Shown here: positions 1-8,252 of the stretch, piece by piece
How positions within the stretch are numbered: position 1 is the stretch's first letter
How the letters are laid out: every line of letters begins with the position of its first letter
NCBI RefSeq assembly: GCF_003721595.1
Contig: NZ_RJJR01000008.1
Span: 186,001-250,000, forward strand
Direction of reading: 5' to 3'
Source of the DNA: Hanamia caeni
GTDB taxonomy: Bacteria > Bacteroidota > Bacteroidia > Chitinophagales > Chitinophagaceae
DNA length: 64,000 bases
Position numbers and translations under genes: made by a program
The notes under the pieces: model-generated
The model's input: only the letters and a program-made list of their open reading frames with translations
Database searches by the model: none
Told to the model about the DNA's origin: nothing

Positions 1-697
1 AAACGTCCCGTGGCTCCTCAGCAAATTCCAATAAATCACTCGTGAGTTTTGCGACTTTTGCACAAAGCGCAGGCTCATTATCTTTTGGCAAATGCGCTGT
101 CGGGCTTTCAGGTTGTGTTGCATTGAAACTACCGTCGCGCCAGCGTTGTAATTGCCCGCCCCAGATGCCGCCGAAATACATATAATAACTTCCCTGTCTG
201 GCTGGGCCATCCAGGCAGGCATCATCGTCTTTAAAAACAACGGGGTCTATTGAAAAACTTTTTTTAATTGCTTCTGGTTCTGGCGAAAAAGGACCAACAG
301 GTGAATCACTAACGGCTACCCCTATACGAAAAATTCCTTCATAATCTTTCGCAGGAAAAAAGAGATAATATTTTCCATTTTTTTCTGCTGCATCCGGCGC
401 CCACATTTGTTTTTCAGCCCAGGGTACATCGTTTACGCGCAAAGCAACACCGTTGTCTTTTGCTTCCCTTTCCGGTGAATCCATCGAGATGACATGATAA
501 TCTTCCATGGCAAAATGACTTCCCAAATCATCAAATGCATCGCCGGCATCTATATCATGAGAGGGATAGATATATATTCTTTCATTAAATACGTGTGCGG
601 AAGGATCTGCTGTAAAGATGTTTTTAATTAGCGGTTGCGATATGGCTTTCTGATTCAGCTCATCAAAATCAATATGTTGAATACTTTGTTCAGGCAT
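1..697 (-). CDS. GH43 family glycosidase, no signal peptide (3' end cut by window)
   Basis: The reading frame opens at the ATG whose complement lies at 695-697 and runs off the left edge, giving about 232 N-terminal residues. Seen: the GH43 blade-1 motif with FTADPSAHVF (base Asp), WAPDAAEKNGKYYLFFPA, and SIDPVVFKDDD (the pKa-modulating Asp). The general-acid Glu region lies beyond the window. There is no signal peptide, so the enzyme is probably cytoplasmic, and it starts only 24 bp after the MFS symporter stop. That placement suggests intracellular hydrolysis of imported short xylo- or arabinoxylo-oligosaccharides (inference). It resembles the secreted GH43-CBM6 protein at 33816 (shared YPSHDI, MEDYHV, WAPD blocks), but whether it carries a CBM cannot be seen. 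Activity could be beta-xylosidase or alpha-L-arabinofuranosidase. Confidence 0.85.
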   Translation of the reverse strand, partial: MPEQSIQHIDFDELNQKAISQPLIKNIFTADPSAHVFNERIYIYPSHDIDAGDAFDDLGSHFAMEDYHVISMDSPEREAKDNGVALRVNDVPWAEKQMWAPDAAEKNGKYYLFFPAKDYEGIFRIGVAVSDSPVGPFSPEPEAIKKSFSIDPVVFKDDDACLDGPARQGSYYMYFGGIWGGQLQRWRDGSFNATQPESPTAHLPKDNEPALCAKVAKLTSDLLEFAEEPRDV

Positions 698-721
698 GAT
701 ATGATTCTTTAAAATTTTAAT

Positions 722-2206
722 TTATTCTTTCCTTCTTTTTAATAAATCACTTTCAATCTTTACTTCCATCTTTTTATTTATTTGATAAAAAAACAACAAA
801 CCCGCGCCGATTAAAAAAGGTATGGATGGATAGATGCTTACTAACATTTGAGTTCCGTGAATGGCTTGTGTAGATTGTACATCACTGTTTGGCACGTAAT
901 GATACAATCCTAAAATCCATGTGAGCAAAGCACCGCCAATACTGAGCCCTGCCTTCAAACCAACCATCATTGCTGAAAAAATAATTGCGGTTGCACGGCG
1001 GTTATTTTTCCATTCGCTATAATCGGCGACATCCGCAATCATAGCCCACAACAACGGAATGGTAAGGCCGTAAAAAAATCCATGTAAAATTTGAGAAAGA
1101 AAAATTATGCCTACGGCTTTTGGCGGATAAAAAATAAACGCTAATATGAATAAAGTAGAAATGAATAAGCAAATTCCAAACACATCTCTTTTACCATATT
1201 TATCTGCAAATCTTTTTGAGAGCATAATCCCGACAATCATAAAAATAATGCCGCCGGCATTGAATAAGCCAAAGCCTGCAGAAACAGGGTCTTCACCAAA
1301 AAAGTTTAAGCCGACGTTGGAAAGAAAATGTGTGATTGGATTTATAAAATTGGTTAAGCTTTCTTTGTCAACATAATTTTTAAAATAATAAACATAGCCA
1401 CCGCCTTTCATTGCAAGCGTGATAAACACTAATGTCGTAAGCACCAGCATTATTATCCATGGTTTGTTTTTTGACAAATCCGACAGGTCTTCTTTTAAAG
1501 TTGATTTCTGTTCCGGCTTTGGAACAATCCGTTCTTTTGTTGTGAAAAAAGTAATCAGCAGCATGGCCGTTCCGATGATTGCCAGCCATGTCATTACTTT
1601 TTCAATACCCACCGATTTGTCGCCACCACCTGCGGTTTCAATGATGGATAGCATAAATACCTGCACAAAAAATTGTGCAAACATCACCGCTACAAAACGA
1701 TAAGAAGACAAACTGTTTCTTTCTTTCATATCGCCGGTAATAACGCCGCTCAATGCCGAATAAGGCAAGTTGTTTGCCGCATATAAAAGCAACAACAGAG
1801 TATAAGTAACTACTGCATAAATCATTTTTCCTTTGTAAGAAAAATGCGGTGTGCTGAAAGCCAGCAACGCAATCACTCCAAGCGGAATGGCAGTAAATAA
1901 AATCCATGGCCTGAATTTTCCCCACCGGGAGCGGGTTCTGTCGGCCATCGCGCCAATCAGCGGATTGAAACCAAACGCTGCAACCAGCCCAACTGTCAAA
2001 ATGATAACAGATGCGTCAGCAGGTTTCAGGCCATAAATATCCGTATAAAAATAGGCGAGATAAGTCACCAAGGTTTGAAACACCAGGTTGGCAGCAAGGT
2101 CGCCCAGGCTGTAGCCAACTTTTTCCAAAACAGATAATTTCTGTGAATGTATTGGCAACTTAGCAGGTGCTGTTTGCTCAACTAATGTTACATCTGCGGC
2201 GCTCAT
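722..2206 (-). CDS. MFS sugar:cation symporter, GPH (XynT/MelB-like) family
   Basis: A 494-residue polytopic protein with about twelve hydrophobic segments. Early residues KVGYSLGDLAANLVFQ and the loop MADRTRSRWGKFRPWIL are hallmarks of the glycoside-pentoside-hexuronide:cation symporter family, as is the later DVADYSEWKNNRRATA. Family members import pentosides, melibiose or oligosaccharides with H+ or Na+. It sits 25 bp after the GH10 gene stop and 24 bp before the non-secreted GH43, so import of xylose, xylobiose or decorated xylo-oligosaccharides into the cytoplasm is the natural role (inference). The start at 2206 gives a roughly 25-residue cytoplasmic N-terminus before the first family motif, which is usual. 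The exact substrate cannot be read from the sequence. Confidence 0.87.
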   Translation of the reverse strand: MSAADVTLVEQTAPAKLPIHSQKLSVLEKVGYSLGDLAANLVFQTLVTYLAYFYTDIYGLKPADASVIILTVGLVAAFGFNPLIGAMADRTRSRWGKFRPWILFTAIPLGVIALLAFSTPHFSYKGKMIYAVVTYTLLLLLYAANNLPYSALSGVITGDMKERNSLSSYRFVAVMFAQFFVQVFMLSIIETAGGGDKSVGIEKVMTWLAIIGTAMLLITFFTTKERIVPKPEQKSTLKEDLSDLSKNKPWIIMLVLTTLVFITLAMKGGGYVYYFKNYVDKESLTNFINPITHFLSNVGLNFFGEDPVSAGFGLFNAGGIIFMIVGIMLSKRFADKYGKRDVFGICLFISTLFILAFIFYPPKAVGIIFLSQILHGFFYGLTIPLLWAMIADVADYSEWKNNRRATAIIFSAMMVGLKAGLSIGGALLTWILGLYHYVPNSDVQSTQAIHGTQMLVSIYPSIPFLIGAGLLFFYQINKKMEVKIESDLLKRRKE

Positions 2207-2231
2207 AAATTGTTATTTTAATTTGATAAAC

Positions 2232-3335
2232 TTAATTGTTTTTTGCTGTCGCAATCACGCTGAAAAATGCGGGCTTCGGTTTGAAGTTCCTGTCAAACAA
2301 TAATGGATAATTAGTGCGTCCGCGAATAGGAAATCCGTTCAACCATGATTCACCATCATTCACCCCCCAGAAGGTTACGCGACTAATATCTCTTTTATAT
2401 TTCATAAAAAGAGTAAACAAATCTGCATACGATTTTGCCAATAATTGCTGAGCAGAATCGGGAAGACCATTTGTGTAAGGATTCATTTTTTCGCTTCCTT
2501 GTGCTGTTGCACCTACATCTGCTGTGGTTTTATCCCACGGATTTGGAAGCACACTTAAATCGAGTTCAGTGAACATCACTTTTATACCCAAAGCAGAAAA
2601 TTCTTTTATACTTTCTTCAATATCTTTCATCGGAACATCGCCTGATTTCCAGTGGCCTTGTATGCCAACGCCATCAATGCGCACACCTGCCGCCTGTATT
2701 TTTTTTATCAAGGCAATGGCACCGGCTCTTTTCCCTGGTTGTTCAATGTTGTAATCGTTGTAATACAACTTTGAATGTGGCGTTGCTTTTTGCGCTAAAC
2801 GAAAAGCCTCAACAATATAATTATCACCAAGTTTGTCTAAAAAAATATCCTTGCGCAAAGTGCCATCTTCATTCAGTGCTTCATTCACCACATCCCAGGA
2901 ATCTACTTTTCCATCATAGCGGCCAGCCACTTTAGCAATGTGATTTTCAAAATACTGTTTTACAGAATCTGCACTTTGCATATGACGCATAAAGGCAGGC
3001 AATTGACTGTGCCAGATAAGATTGTGCGCGTTTATCTTGATGTGATTTGTCTTTGCAAATGCAACCAGTTTATCAGCAAGTGTAAAATCATATGTGTCCC
3101 AGCCGGGATGAATAACTTCAGCTTTCATACAATTTTCAGGAGTGACCGAATTGAATTGTTGTTTGATTATCCTTACTGCTGCCGTATCTTTTCCTTCTAT
3201 TTGCCATGCATTCATAGCAGTGCCGATTAGAAAATCTTTTCTAAATGCTTCTTTTAATGAAGGGGTTTGTGCGATTGCAGTACCAGCAAATAATATTGCT
3301 GAAACGGGAAAAATGAGTGAGAGTTTTTTTATCAT
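2232..3335 (-). CDS. Secreted endo-1,4-beta-xylanase, GH10 (copy 1)
   Basis: A 367-residue protein with a Sec signal peptide ending near residue 23 (GTAIAQ) followed directly by one complete GH10 barrel and no CBM. The acid/base Glu is E152 in WDVVNEALNEDG and the nucleophile Glu is E257 in VMFTELDLSVLP; HNLIWHSQLP and the C-terminal VTFWGVNDGESW also match the family. It hydrolyses internal beta-1,4 bonds of xylan with retention. Its start is 2 bp from the GH115 stop, so the two are almost certainly co-transcribed and act together on glucuronoxylan. A second GH10 of similar size lies at 25753; the two are clearly different paralogues, not a recent duplication. Confidence 0.93.
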   Translation of the reverse strand: MIKKLSLIFPVSAILFAGTAIAQTPSLKEAFRKDFLIGTAMNAWQIEGKDTAAVRIIKQQFNSVTPENCMKAEVIHPGWDTYDFTLADKLVAFAKTNHIKINAHNLIWHSQLPAFMRHMQSADSVKQYFENHIAKVAGRYDGKVDSWDVVNEALNEDGTLRKDIFLDKLGDNYIVEAFRLAQKATPHSKLYYNDYNIEQPGKRAGAIALIKKIQAAGVRIDGVGIQGHWKSGDVPMKDIEESIKEFSALGIKVMFTELDLSVLPNPWDKTTADVGATAQGSEKMNPYTNGLPDSAQQLLAKSYADLFTLFMKYKRDISRVTFWGVNDGESWLNGFPIRGRTNYPLLFDRNFKPKPAFFSVIATAKNN

Positions 3336-3337
3336 GG

Positions 3338-5938
3338 CTAATTGTTTTTAGATTTCAAAAGTGTTTCCTGCGGCCCAAGATAGCTTGGCTTTAATCCGCC
3401 AAAGTCAAGAACTATTTTTTGTAAAATCACAGCGGGGCTTATCATCCAGTATTTGATAATGTGCCTTCCGGATTTTGAAATTTCATGCTGCGTTGTTTTA
3501 ATAATAATATTATTGGAAACCCATTTGCCCCACGTTCTTTCATTTTTGTCGTCTTTATTGATAGAGATGATTTGTGGCTTTTCATTGTCAATGGAAATGG
3601 CATATTGTAAACCAAGGCTGTCATTTTTAAAATTTAGTGTCGGCGAGAAATAAGCATCCAGTTTTACGGTTCCTGTATCATAAACATACATTTCATATTG
3701 CAGGTATGGGTTACCGTTAGTAAGCGTTTTTTCATCAGCGGTTACAGGAAAAGTTGTGACACCATCGCCGTCTTTTCCAATGCCCGGAATAACTTTCCAT
3801 TTTATTTGCCTGTCTGCCGGCGAGGCAGGTTTGTTTACTGCTTTCGAATAATTGGCCGCTTCAATAGACACATAACCATTTTTTTCATAAAAGATATTTC
3901 CCTTTGCATCTTTTGGAATAAGGTTTACAGCGGTTTTATCTTTTACATCAATTTTAACACTTTCATCTTTTTTTGCATTATCTGAAATGTATTTTACTTC
4001 CGGCATTTTATTAAAGCGCGGTTGCTGCCAGTAAGTGTAACCGATATGGGTTTGGTCCATCATGTGATTCCATTTTCCATTTGCTAATTCGTGATTGTAC
4101 TGGTAGGAAAGTAGTGAATCTGTCTTGTAAAATCCCTTCGCTTCATCAGCATATTTATTAGCTGCTATATTATTTTCAGAAGCAAGCATTCTGTTTTTTG
4201 CAACAGCAACATATAACTCATTCAAATTCACAAACGCTTTTACCGGGAAAAGTACCAGTTCAAAATAAGCATCTTTATATGCAGACGGCAATTCATTGTT
4301 TATTTTTTCTGCTTCGGCGACAAGTTGTTGATATTGATTGATAACTCTGTCTGCTTCATTATAAGCAGTGAGGCTGTAAGTTTCAGGGGATAATAATTCT
4401 GGTTTTCTTCCCGAAATATATTGGGAATATTTTTGAAGAACATCTCCAATTTGTTTTCCAAAATTTTCGCCAAATTGTTTGGAAGCCCATTCTCTATAAT
4501 AATTTCCAATATTGTCAACCGTAATTTTATTTGGATTCCACGCGTAATCTAAAAAGAAAGAAATAGGTAATTCCATCGGCTTTAAATCACCTACATTCAC
4601 CACCCAAATTCTATCTATACCGTATGAATAAGCCAAATGCATTTGTTCCCAAACTCTCGCAATATTATTTGTATTAATCCATTTATAATTTCTTGGGCCA
4701 CCTACATAATCAAAGTGATAATAAATTCCGTAACCGCCACTTCTGGGTTTTGCATTTAGTTTCGGAAGGCGCCGAAGATTTCCCCAGTTATCATCGCTGA
4801 ATAATAAAGTAACATCGTCCGGCACACGCATTCCCTTATCATAATAATCCTGCACTTCTTTGTACAAAGCCCAATCCTGCGGCGTTTCTGAAGCCGGTTT
4901 TCCGGTTACTTCCTCAATTATTTTTCTTTGATTGGCAACAATATTTTCTAATAAATTAATAGCTGTTCCCTGTGTCATTGGCATATCACCATCGCCACGC
5001 ATCCCAATGGTAACAATGCTTTCGTGATGGTCCATATTTTCAATTCCTTTTTTCCAGAAGGAATCCAGTTCCTGTTTATTTGTATCGTAATTCCATGCCC
5101 CTTTTCCATATCGTTTCCATTCCTGCTGCGCTCTCAGCATTGGTTCATGATGTGAAGTGCCCATTACAATTCCATACTTATTTGCGAGAATTGGATTTAA
5201 CGTATCGTCATCATTAAAGGCATTGCCCCACATTGCAGGCCATAAATAATTCGCTTTTAATCTTAATAAAAGTTCAAACACTTTTTCATAAACATGATGG
5301 TTTACGCCGCCGAATTTTTCTTTTGCCCAGCCGGAAAAAGCGGGCGCTTCATCATTGATAAATATCCCGCGATATTTTACCAAGGGATGGTCTTGTAAAA
5401 AAATATTTTTATTTACAAAGATTTCTTTCTTCTTTTTTGCCGGAACATCGGCCCACCAATACCAAGGTGAAACCCCGATTTCTTTTGACATTTCAAAAAC
5501 GCCATAAGCCGTACCGCGTTTATCACTTCCTGTAATCACCAAAGCCCGGTCAACTCCTTTAAAAGGATTTTTGATAATTTGAATTTGATATGCTTCCCAT
5601 TTGTTTTTTATCGAATCAACGTTTATTTTTTTTGATTGAATTAATCGCTGTATCAAATCAGAACCATTTATAGAACCGATAATAATTACATCTTTTGCTT
5701 TTGAAGGAAGCTCATTGCTGGTTTCCGATTTTTTATCCGAAACCATTTGTACATCATTTTGAAAAAGAGAAACTGCTTTTTGAACGAGCCAATCATCATT
5801 TTTATCAGTATATATAGGAGTAGCAGCCTGAGAAACGATTGGAAAATTTTCATTTTCGCTTTTATCTGAAATAAAATTTTGTGCTGATAAATTTCTTATG
5901 AAAAAAATAAGGGACAATAAAATAAATATTCTTTTCAT
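3338..5938 (-). CDS. Secreted xylan alpha-1,2-glucuronidase, GH115
   Basis: About 866 residues from the start chosen here. The open frame extends upstream to 6022, but that would overlap the SDR gene and place a hydrophilic stretch before a perfectly good signal peptide (MKRIFILLSLIFF, cleavage after NLSAQ), so the ATG at 5938 is preferred. GH115 blocks seen: GVSPWYWWADVP, the run from FINDEAPAFSGWAKEKFGG to ANYLWPAMWGNAFNDDD, GMRGDGDMPM and LFSDDNWGNLRRLP, with the C-terminal beta domains expected for this 800-950 residue family. GH115 removes 4-O-methylglucuronate from internal xylose units of polymeric xylan, complementing the GH67 enzyme at 36746. Odd: a GC-rich palindromic repeat at 3809-3829 is translated in frame as PASPADRQ, probably in a loop. 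Confidence 0.92.
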   Translation of the reverse strand: MKRIFILLSLIFFIRNLSAQNFISDKSENENFPIVSQAATPIYTDKNDDWLVQKAVSLFQNDVQMVSDKKSETSNELPSKAKDVIIIGSINGSDLIQRLIQSKKINVDSIKNKWEAYQIQIIKNPFKGVDRALVITGSDKRGTAYGVFEMSKEIGVSPWYWWADVPAKKKKEIFVNKNIFLQDHPLVKYRGIFINDEAPAFSGWAKEKFGGVNHHVYEKVFELLLRLKANYLWPAMWGNAFNDDDTLNPILANKYGIVMGTSHHEPMLRAQQEWKRYGKGAWNYDTNKQELDSFWKKGIENMDHHESIVTIGMRGDGDMPMTQGTAINLLENIVANQRKIIEEVTGKPASETPQDWALYKEVQDYYDKGMRVPDDVTLLFSDDNWGNLRRLPKLNAKPRSGGYGIYYHFDYVGGPRNYKWINTNNIARVWEQMHLAYSYGIDRIWVVNVGDLKPMELPISFFLDYAWNPNKITVDNIGNYYREWASKQFGENFGKQIGDVLQKYSQYISGRKPELLSPETYSLTAYNEADRVINQYQQLVAEAEKINNELPSAYKDAYFELVLFPVKAFVNLNELYVAVAKNRMLASENNIAANKYADEAKGFYKTDSLLSYQYNHELANGKWNHMMDQTHIGYTYWQQPRFNKMPEVKYISDNAKKDESVKIDVKDKTAVNLIPKDAKGNIFYEKNGYVSIEAANYSKAVNKPASPADRQIKWKVIPGIGKDGDGVTTFPVTADEKTLTNGNPYLQYEMYVYDTGTVKLDAYFSPTLNFKNDSLGLQYAISIDNEKPQIISINKDDKNERTWGKWVSNNIIIKTTQHEISKSGRHIIKYWMISPAVILQKIVLDFGGLKPSYLGPQETLLKSKNN
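3809..3829. repeat. GC-rich REP-like palindrome inside the GH115 gene
   Basis: An imperfect inverted repeat with arms CCTGTCTGCC and GGCGAGGCAGG around a GCCGGC centre. It stands out from AT-rich surroundings and is translated in frame as part of PASPADRQ. A related GC-rich palindrome occurs at 56161-56176. Such CCTGCC...GGCAGG elements resemble REP-type repeats; mobility is inference. Confidence 0.45.
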
Positions 5939-5996
5939 CCTGGCTTTTTGAAAAATTAAAAATGAAAAACCCCTTAAAACTTCCTTTACTGTAAAA

Positions 5997-6749
5997 TCAA
6001 AATCCAATCGAATTGCCCCCATCTACGGGCAACACAACTCCTGTAATATAAGCCGACTCTGAACCTGCCAAAAACAACGCAGCATCTCCAATGGTTGAAG
6101 GCGCGCCCAATTCGCCCATCGGGGTTCTTGACAAAACTTTGTTCTTTCTTTCCGGGTCATTATTTAATGCCTTCCCAGACATTTCAGTCGCAATAAAACC
6201 AGGGGCAATACAATTTACCCGGATACCTTTTGGAGAGAGTTCCACCGCCATCGCTCGTGTCATTGCTTCTATCGCGCCTTTTGAAGCGCTGTACGCTATC
6301 ACTTTTGGCAATCCATATTGCGAAGCCATGGAACTGATATTTACAATACTTCCGCTTTTATTTTCAATCATGTCTTTGACTACTTCACGGGAAATAGTAA
6401 AAATTGATTCAACATTCGTAAGCATTATTTTTTTAAAGTCTTCATCCGTTACTTCTGTAAATTCTTTCTTTAAATTAATGCCTGCATTGTTCACCAAAAT
6501 ATCAATATGTGAATATTTTCCAACGAGATCTTTTATAAATCCTGGAATAGCCGACAGATTATCGAGGTCAAATGATATCGCATCGCAAAGGTCGCCCAGC
6601 CGGCTTTTCGCGGATTTTAATTTTTCTTCATTACGCCCGATGATAATGGTAGCAATATTATTTTTTACAAATTTTTCTGCTATCGCAAAGCCAATCCCTG
6701 ATGCGCCGCCGGTAACAATGGCAACCCTTTTTTGTTCATTTATTTCCAT
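5997..6749 (-). CDS. SDR-family NAD(P)-dependent oxidoreductase
   Basis: A 250-residue classical short-chain dehydrogenase. Seen: cofactor motif TGGASGIG (residues 13-20), NNAG, the catalytic Ser in NISSMASQ, YSASK (Tyr and Lys) and the C-terminal VLPVDGG. There is no signal peptide, so it is cytoplasmic. It lies 51 bp after lacI1 and 58 bp before GH115. SDRs in this position are usually annotated as glucose 1-dehydrogenase or 2-deoxy-D-gluconate 3-dehydrogenase-like. Because the next gene releases glucuronate, a role in hexuronate catabolism (for example fructuronate or ketogluconate reduction) is attractive but inferred; reduction or oxidation of a pentose is an alternative. No other uronate-pathway gene (uxaC, uxuA) is in the window. 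Confidence 0.85.
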   Translation of the reverse strand: MEINEQKRVAIVTGGASGIGFAIAEKFVKNNIATIIIGRNEEKLKSAKSRLGDLCDAISFDLDNLSAIPGFIKDLVGKYSHIDILVNNAGINLKKEFTEVTDEDFKKIMLTNVESIFTISREVVKDMIENKSGSIVNISSMASQYGLPKVIAYSASKGAIEAMTRAMAVELSPKGIRVNCIAPGFIATEMSGKALNNDPERKNKVLSRTPMGELGAPSTIGDAALFLAGSESAYITGVVLPVDGGNSIGF

Positions 6750-6800
6750 CTTATTTTATTTGTGGGTTTTGAAAAACTTTTCTAAAAAATAATTCAATAA

Positions 6801-7835
6801 TTAAATCGGTTTCTTTTTTAATGAAGATTTCCTGATAATTAAATTTGACCTGATAATAATCGTGTTTGTATTTTGAATATTCCCGATTCCTTTTAAATGA
6901 TTGATAAGGTTTCGAGCGGCTACTTCTCCCACGTCTATTCCCGGATAATTAATCGTTGAAAGAGCGGGCTCTACCAGCGTGCATATCGCGTCATTATTAA
7001 ATCCGACAATTGCAATTTGTTCGGGAATTTTTATTCCGTTTTCTTTCAATGTCCTCATCACCACTGCCGCTACGAAATCATTCGTAATAAAAATCCCGTC
7101 CGGCAAAGGATCCATCTTCAGAATTTGTATGGCCGATTCAATGGCCGCGCTTTCAGAAAGATCATTTATGATTACCAGATCTTCATCGAAGGAAATCCCA
7201 CCGTCTGCCAGGCTATCTTTGTACCCTTTAAATCGTTGTGAATAAACATTTCGTTTGAGACTTGATGTGATATGCGCAATTGTTTTACATCCTTCGTTAA
7301 TTAAATGTTCCGTTGCCTGGTAACCGCACTTATAATTATCAATGATCACTACCGTATTACTTCCTTCCTGCTCCACGCGATCAAAAAATATGATGGGAAC
7401 GTTTTTCTCTTTAAAAGGTTTATAATGATCCAGGTTTTTGGTATCAAAAGAAAGCGACGCAATTAATCCGTCTACTCTTTTATCAAAAAGATTTTTTGCA
7501 TTGGCAATTTCCTTTGTGAAGCTTTCAGACGAGTGAGCAATGATCAGGTCATACCCGGCGCTGGTAGTTACTTTTTCAATACCAGCCAGGACGGAAGTCA
7601 TAAAATTACTGTTAAGCTCGTGCATGATTACTCCAATCGTATTAGTGGTTTGATTACGCAGATTTCTTGCAAAATGATTCGTGCGATAACCCATTCTGGC
7701 TGCCAAATCAAAAATCTTCTTTTTTGTTGGTTTACTAACAACAGGATCATTCTTTAACGCCCGGCTCACGGTAGCAATAGAAATATTTAAAGCAGAGGCT
7801 ATATCATAAATTGTTACTTCCTTCTCTTTTGGCAT
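6801..7835 (-). CDS. LacI-family transcriptional regulator (lacI1)
   Basis: A 344-residue LacI/PurR-type repressor: N-terminal helix-turn-helix VTIYDIASALNISIATVSRAL (residues 7-27), hinge region, then a periplasmic-binding-protein-like effector domain (NTIGVIMHELNSNF; IPEQIAIVGFNND; TINYPGIDVG). It is strongly similar to the second regulator at 42316, so the two are paralogues. It is divergent from susC1 and is probably the first gene of the minus-strand xylan operon. Two candidate operators (7837-7848 and 7914-7925) lie in the 80 bp upstream of its start, implying autoregulation and control of both flanking operons. The inducer is presumably a xylan breakdown product; that is inference. Confidence 0.92.
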   Translation of the reverse strand: MPKEKEVTIYDIASALNISIATVSRALKNDPVVSKPTKKKIFDLAARMGYRTNHFARNLRNQTTNTIGVIMHELNSNFMTSVLAGIEKVTTSAGYDLIIAHSSESFTKEIANAKNLFDKRVDGLIASLSFDTKNLDHYKPFKEKNVPIIFFDRVEQEGSNTVVIIDNYKCGYQATEHLINEGCKTIAHITSSLKRNVYSQRFKGYKDSLADGGISFDEDLVIINDLSESAAIESAIQILKMDPLPDGIFITNDFVAAVVMRTLKENGIKIPEQIAIVGFNNDAICTLVEPALSTINYPGIDVGEVAARNLINHLKGIGNIQNTNTIIIRSNLIIRKSSLKKKPI

Positions 7836-7836
7836 C

Positions 7837-7848
7837 GCAATCGTTTAC
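7837..7848. promoter_or_regulatory. Candidate LacI operator (GCAATCGTTTAC)
   Basis: This 12-mer with a central CG matches the shared motif GYWATCGNTTNC and abuts the lacI1 start codon (complement at 7833-7835). Binding here would block transcription or translation initiation of lacI1. The call rests on its similarity to the sites at 13738, 43406, 43544 and 7914. Confidence 0.5.
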
Positions 7849-7913
7849 ATATAAAGCAATAGTGTAAAACTAAGGAAAAATAAAAATTATACTCTTTTTT
7901 TTAAAAAATAAAT

Positions 7914-7925
7914 GTAATCGGTTTC
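7914..7925. promoter_or_regulatory. Candidate LacI operator (GTAATCGGTTTC)
   Basis: A near-palindrome with a central CG, 79 bp upstream of lacI1 and about 330 bp upstream of susC1. It shares ATCGGTTTC and a following TTT tract with the site upstream of susC2 at 43544. LacI-family operators are typically CG-centred palindromes; binding is inferred. Confidence 0.55.
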
Positions 7926-8252
7926 ATTTTAATTAAAAAGTATTACTTTTAATTTTCAAAACGCTTGATAATTGTCTTGATAACAATAAAAATCTGGCTT
8001 TGACATAATGAAATCTTCATGGAATGGTGGCTACAGAAAAACTTTTATGGGATTTCATATGGCATAAATCTTTTCACAACCTGGCGTAAAAAAAATTCAG
8101 TATGGCTCAAGGGAAAAGCATCTCCAATTTTGCTATTTTCTTCCGGAACAAAAAATTGACGCGCGTAAACCAAGAGGCGTTTAATGAAGACTTCATCAAT
8201 TTTAAAAATCAATAAATCAATTTTCTTAAACTAAAAATTTAAAACTGCAAGT

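Larger units (their letters stand above)
7836..8252. promoter_or_regulatory. Divergent regulatory region between lacI1 and susC1
   Basis: A 417-bp AT-rich gap with no plausible gene. It holds two copies of the operator-like near-palindrome close to lacI1. I found no perfect TAnnTTTG element for susC1. The last 150 bp before susC1 would be a long 5' leader with no repeat or strong hairpin that I can identify. Confidence 0.5.

Noticed and set aside
5939..6022. 28-residue N-terminal extension of the GH115 frame
   Set aside because: It overlaps the SDR gene end and precedes a typical signal peptide; the ATG at 5938 is the natural start.
6091..6792. 233-codon plus-strand open frame opposite the SDR gene
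   Set aside because: The minus-strand SDR has intact family motifs over the same bases; the plus frame has no recognisable motif and is a shadow.
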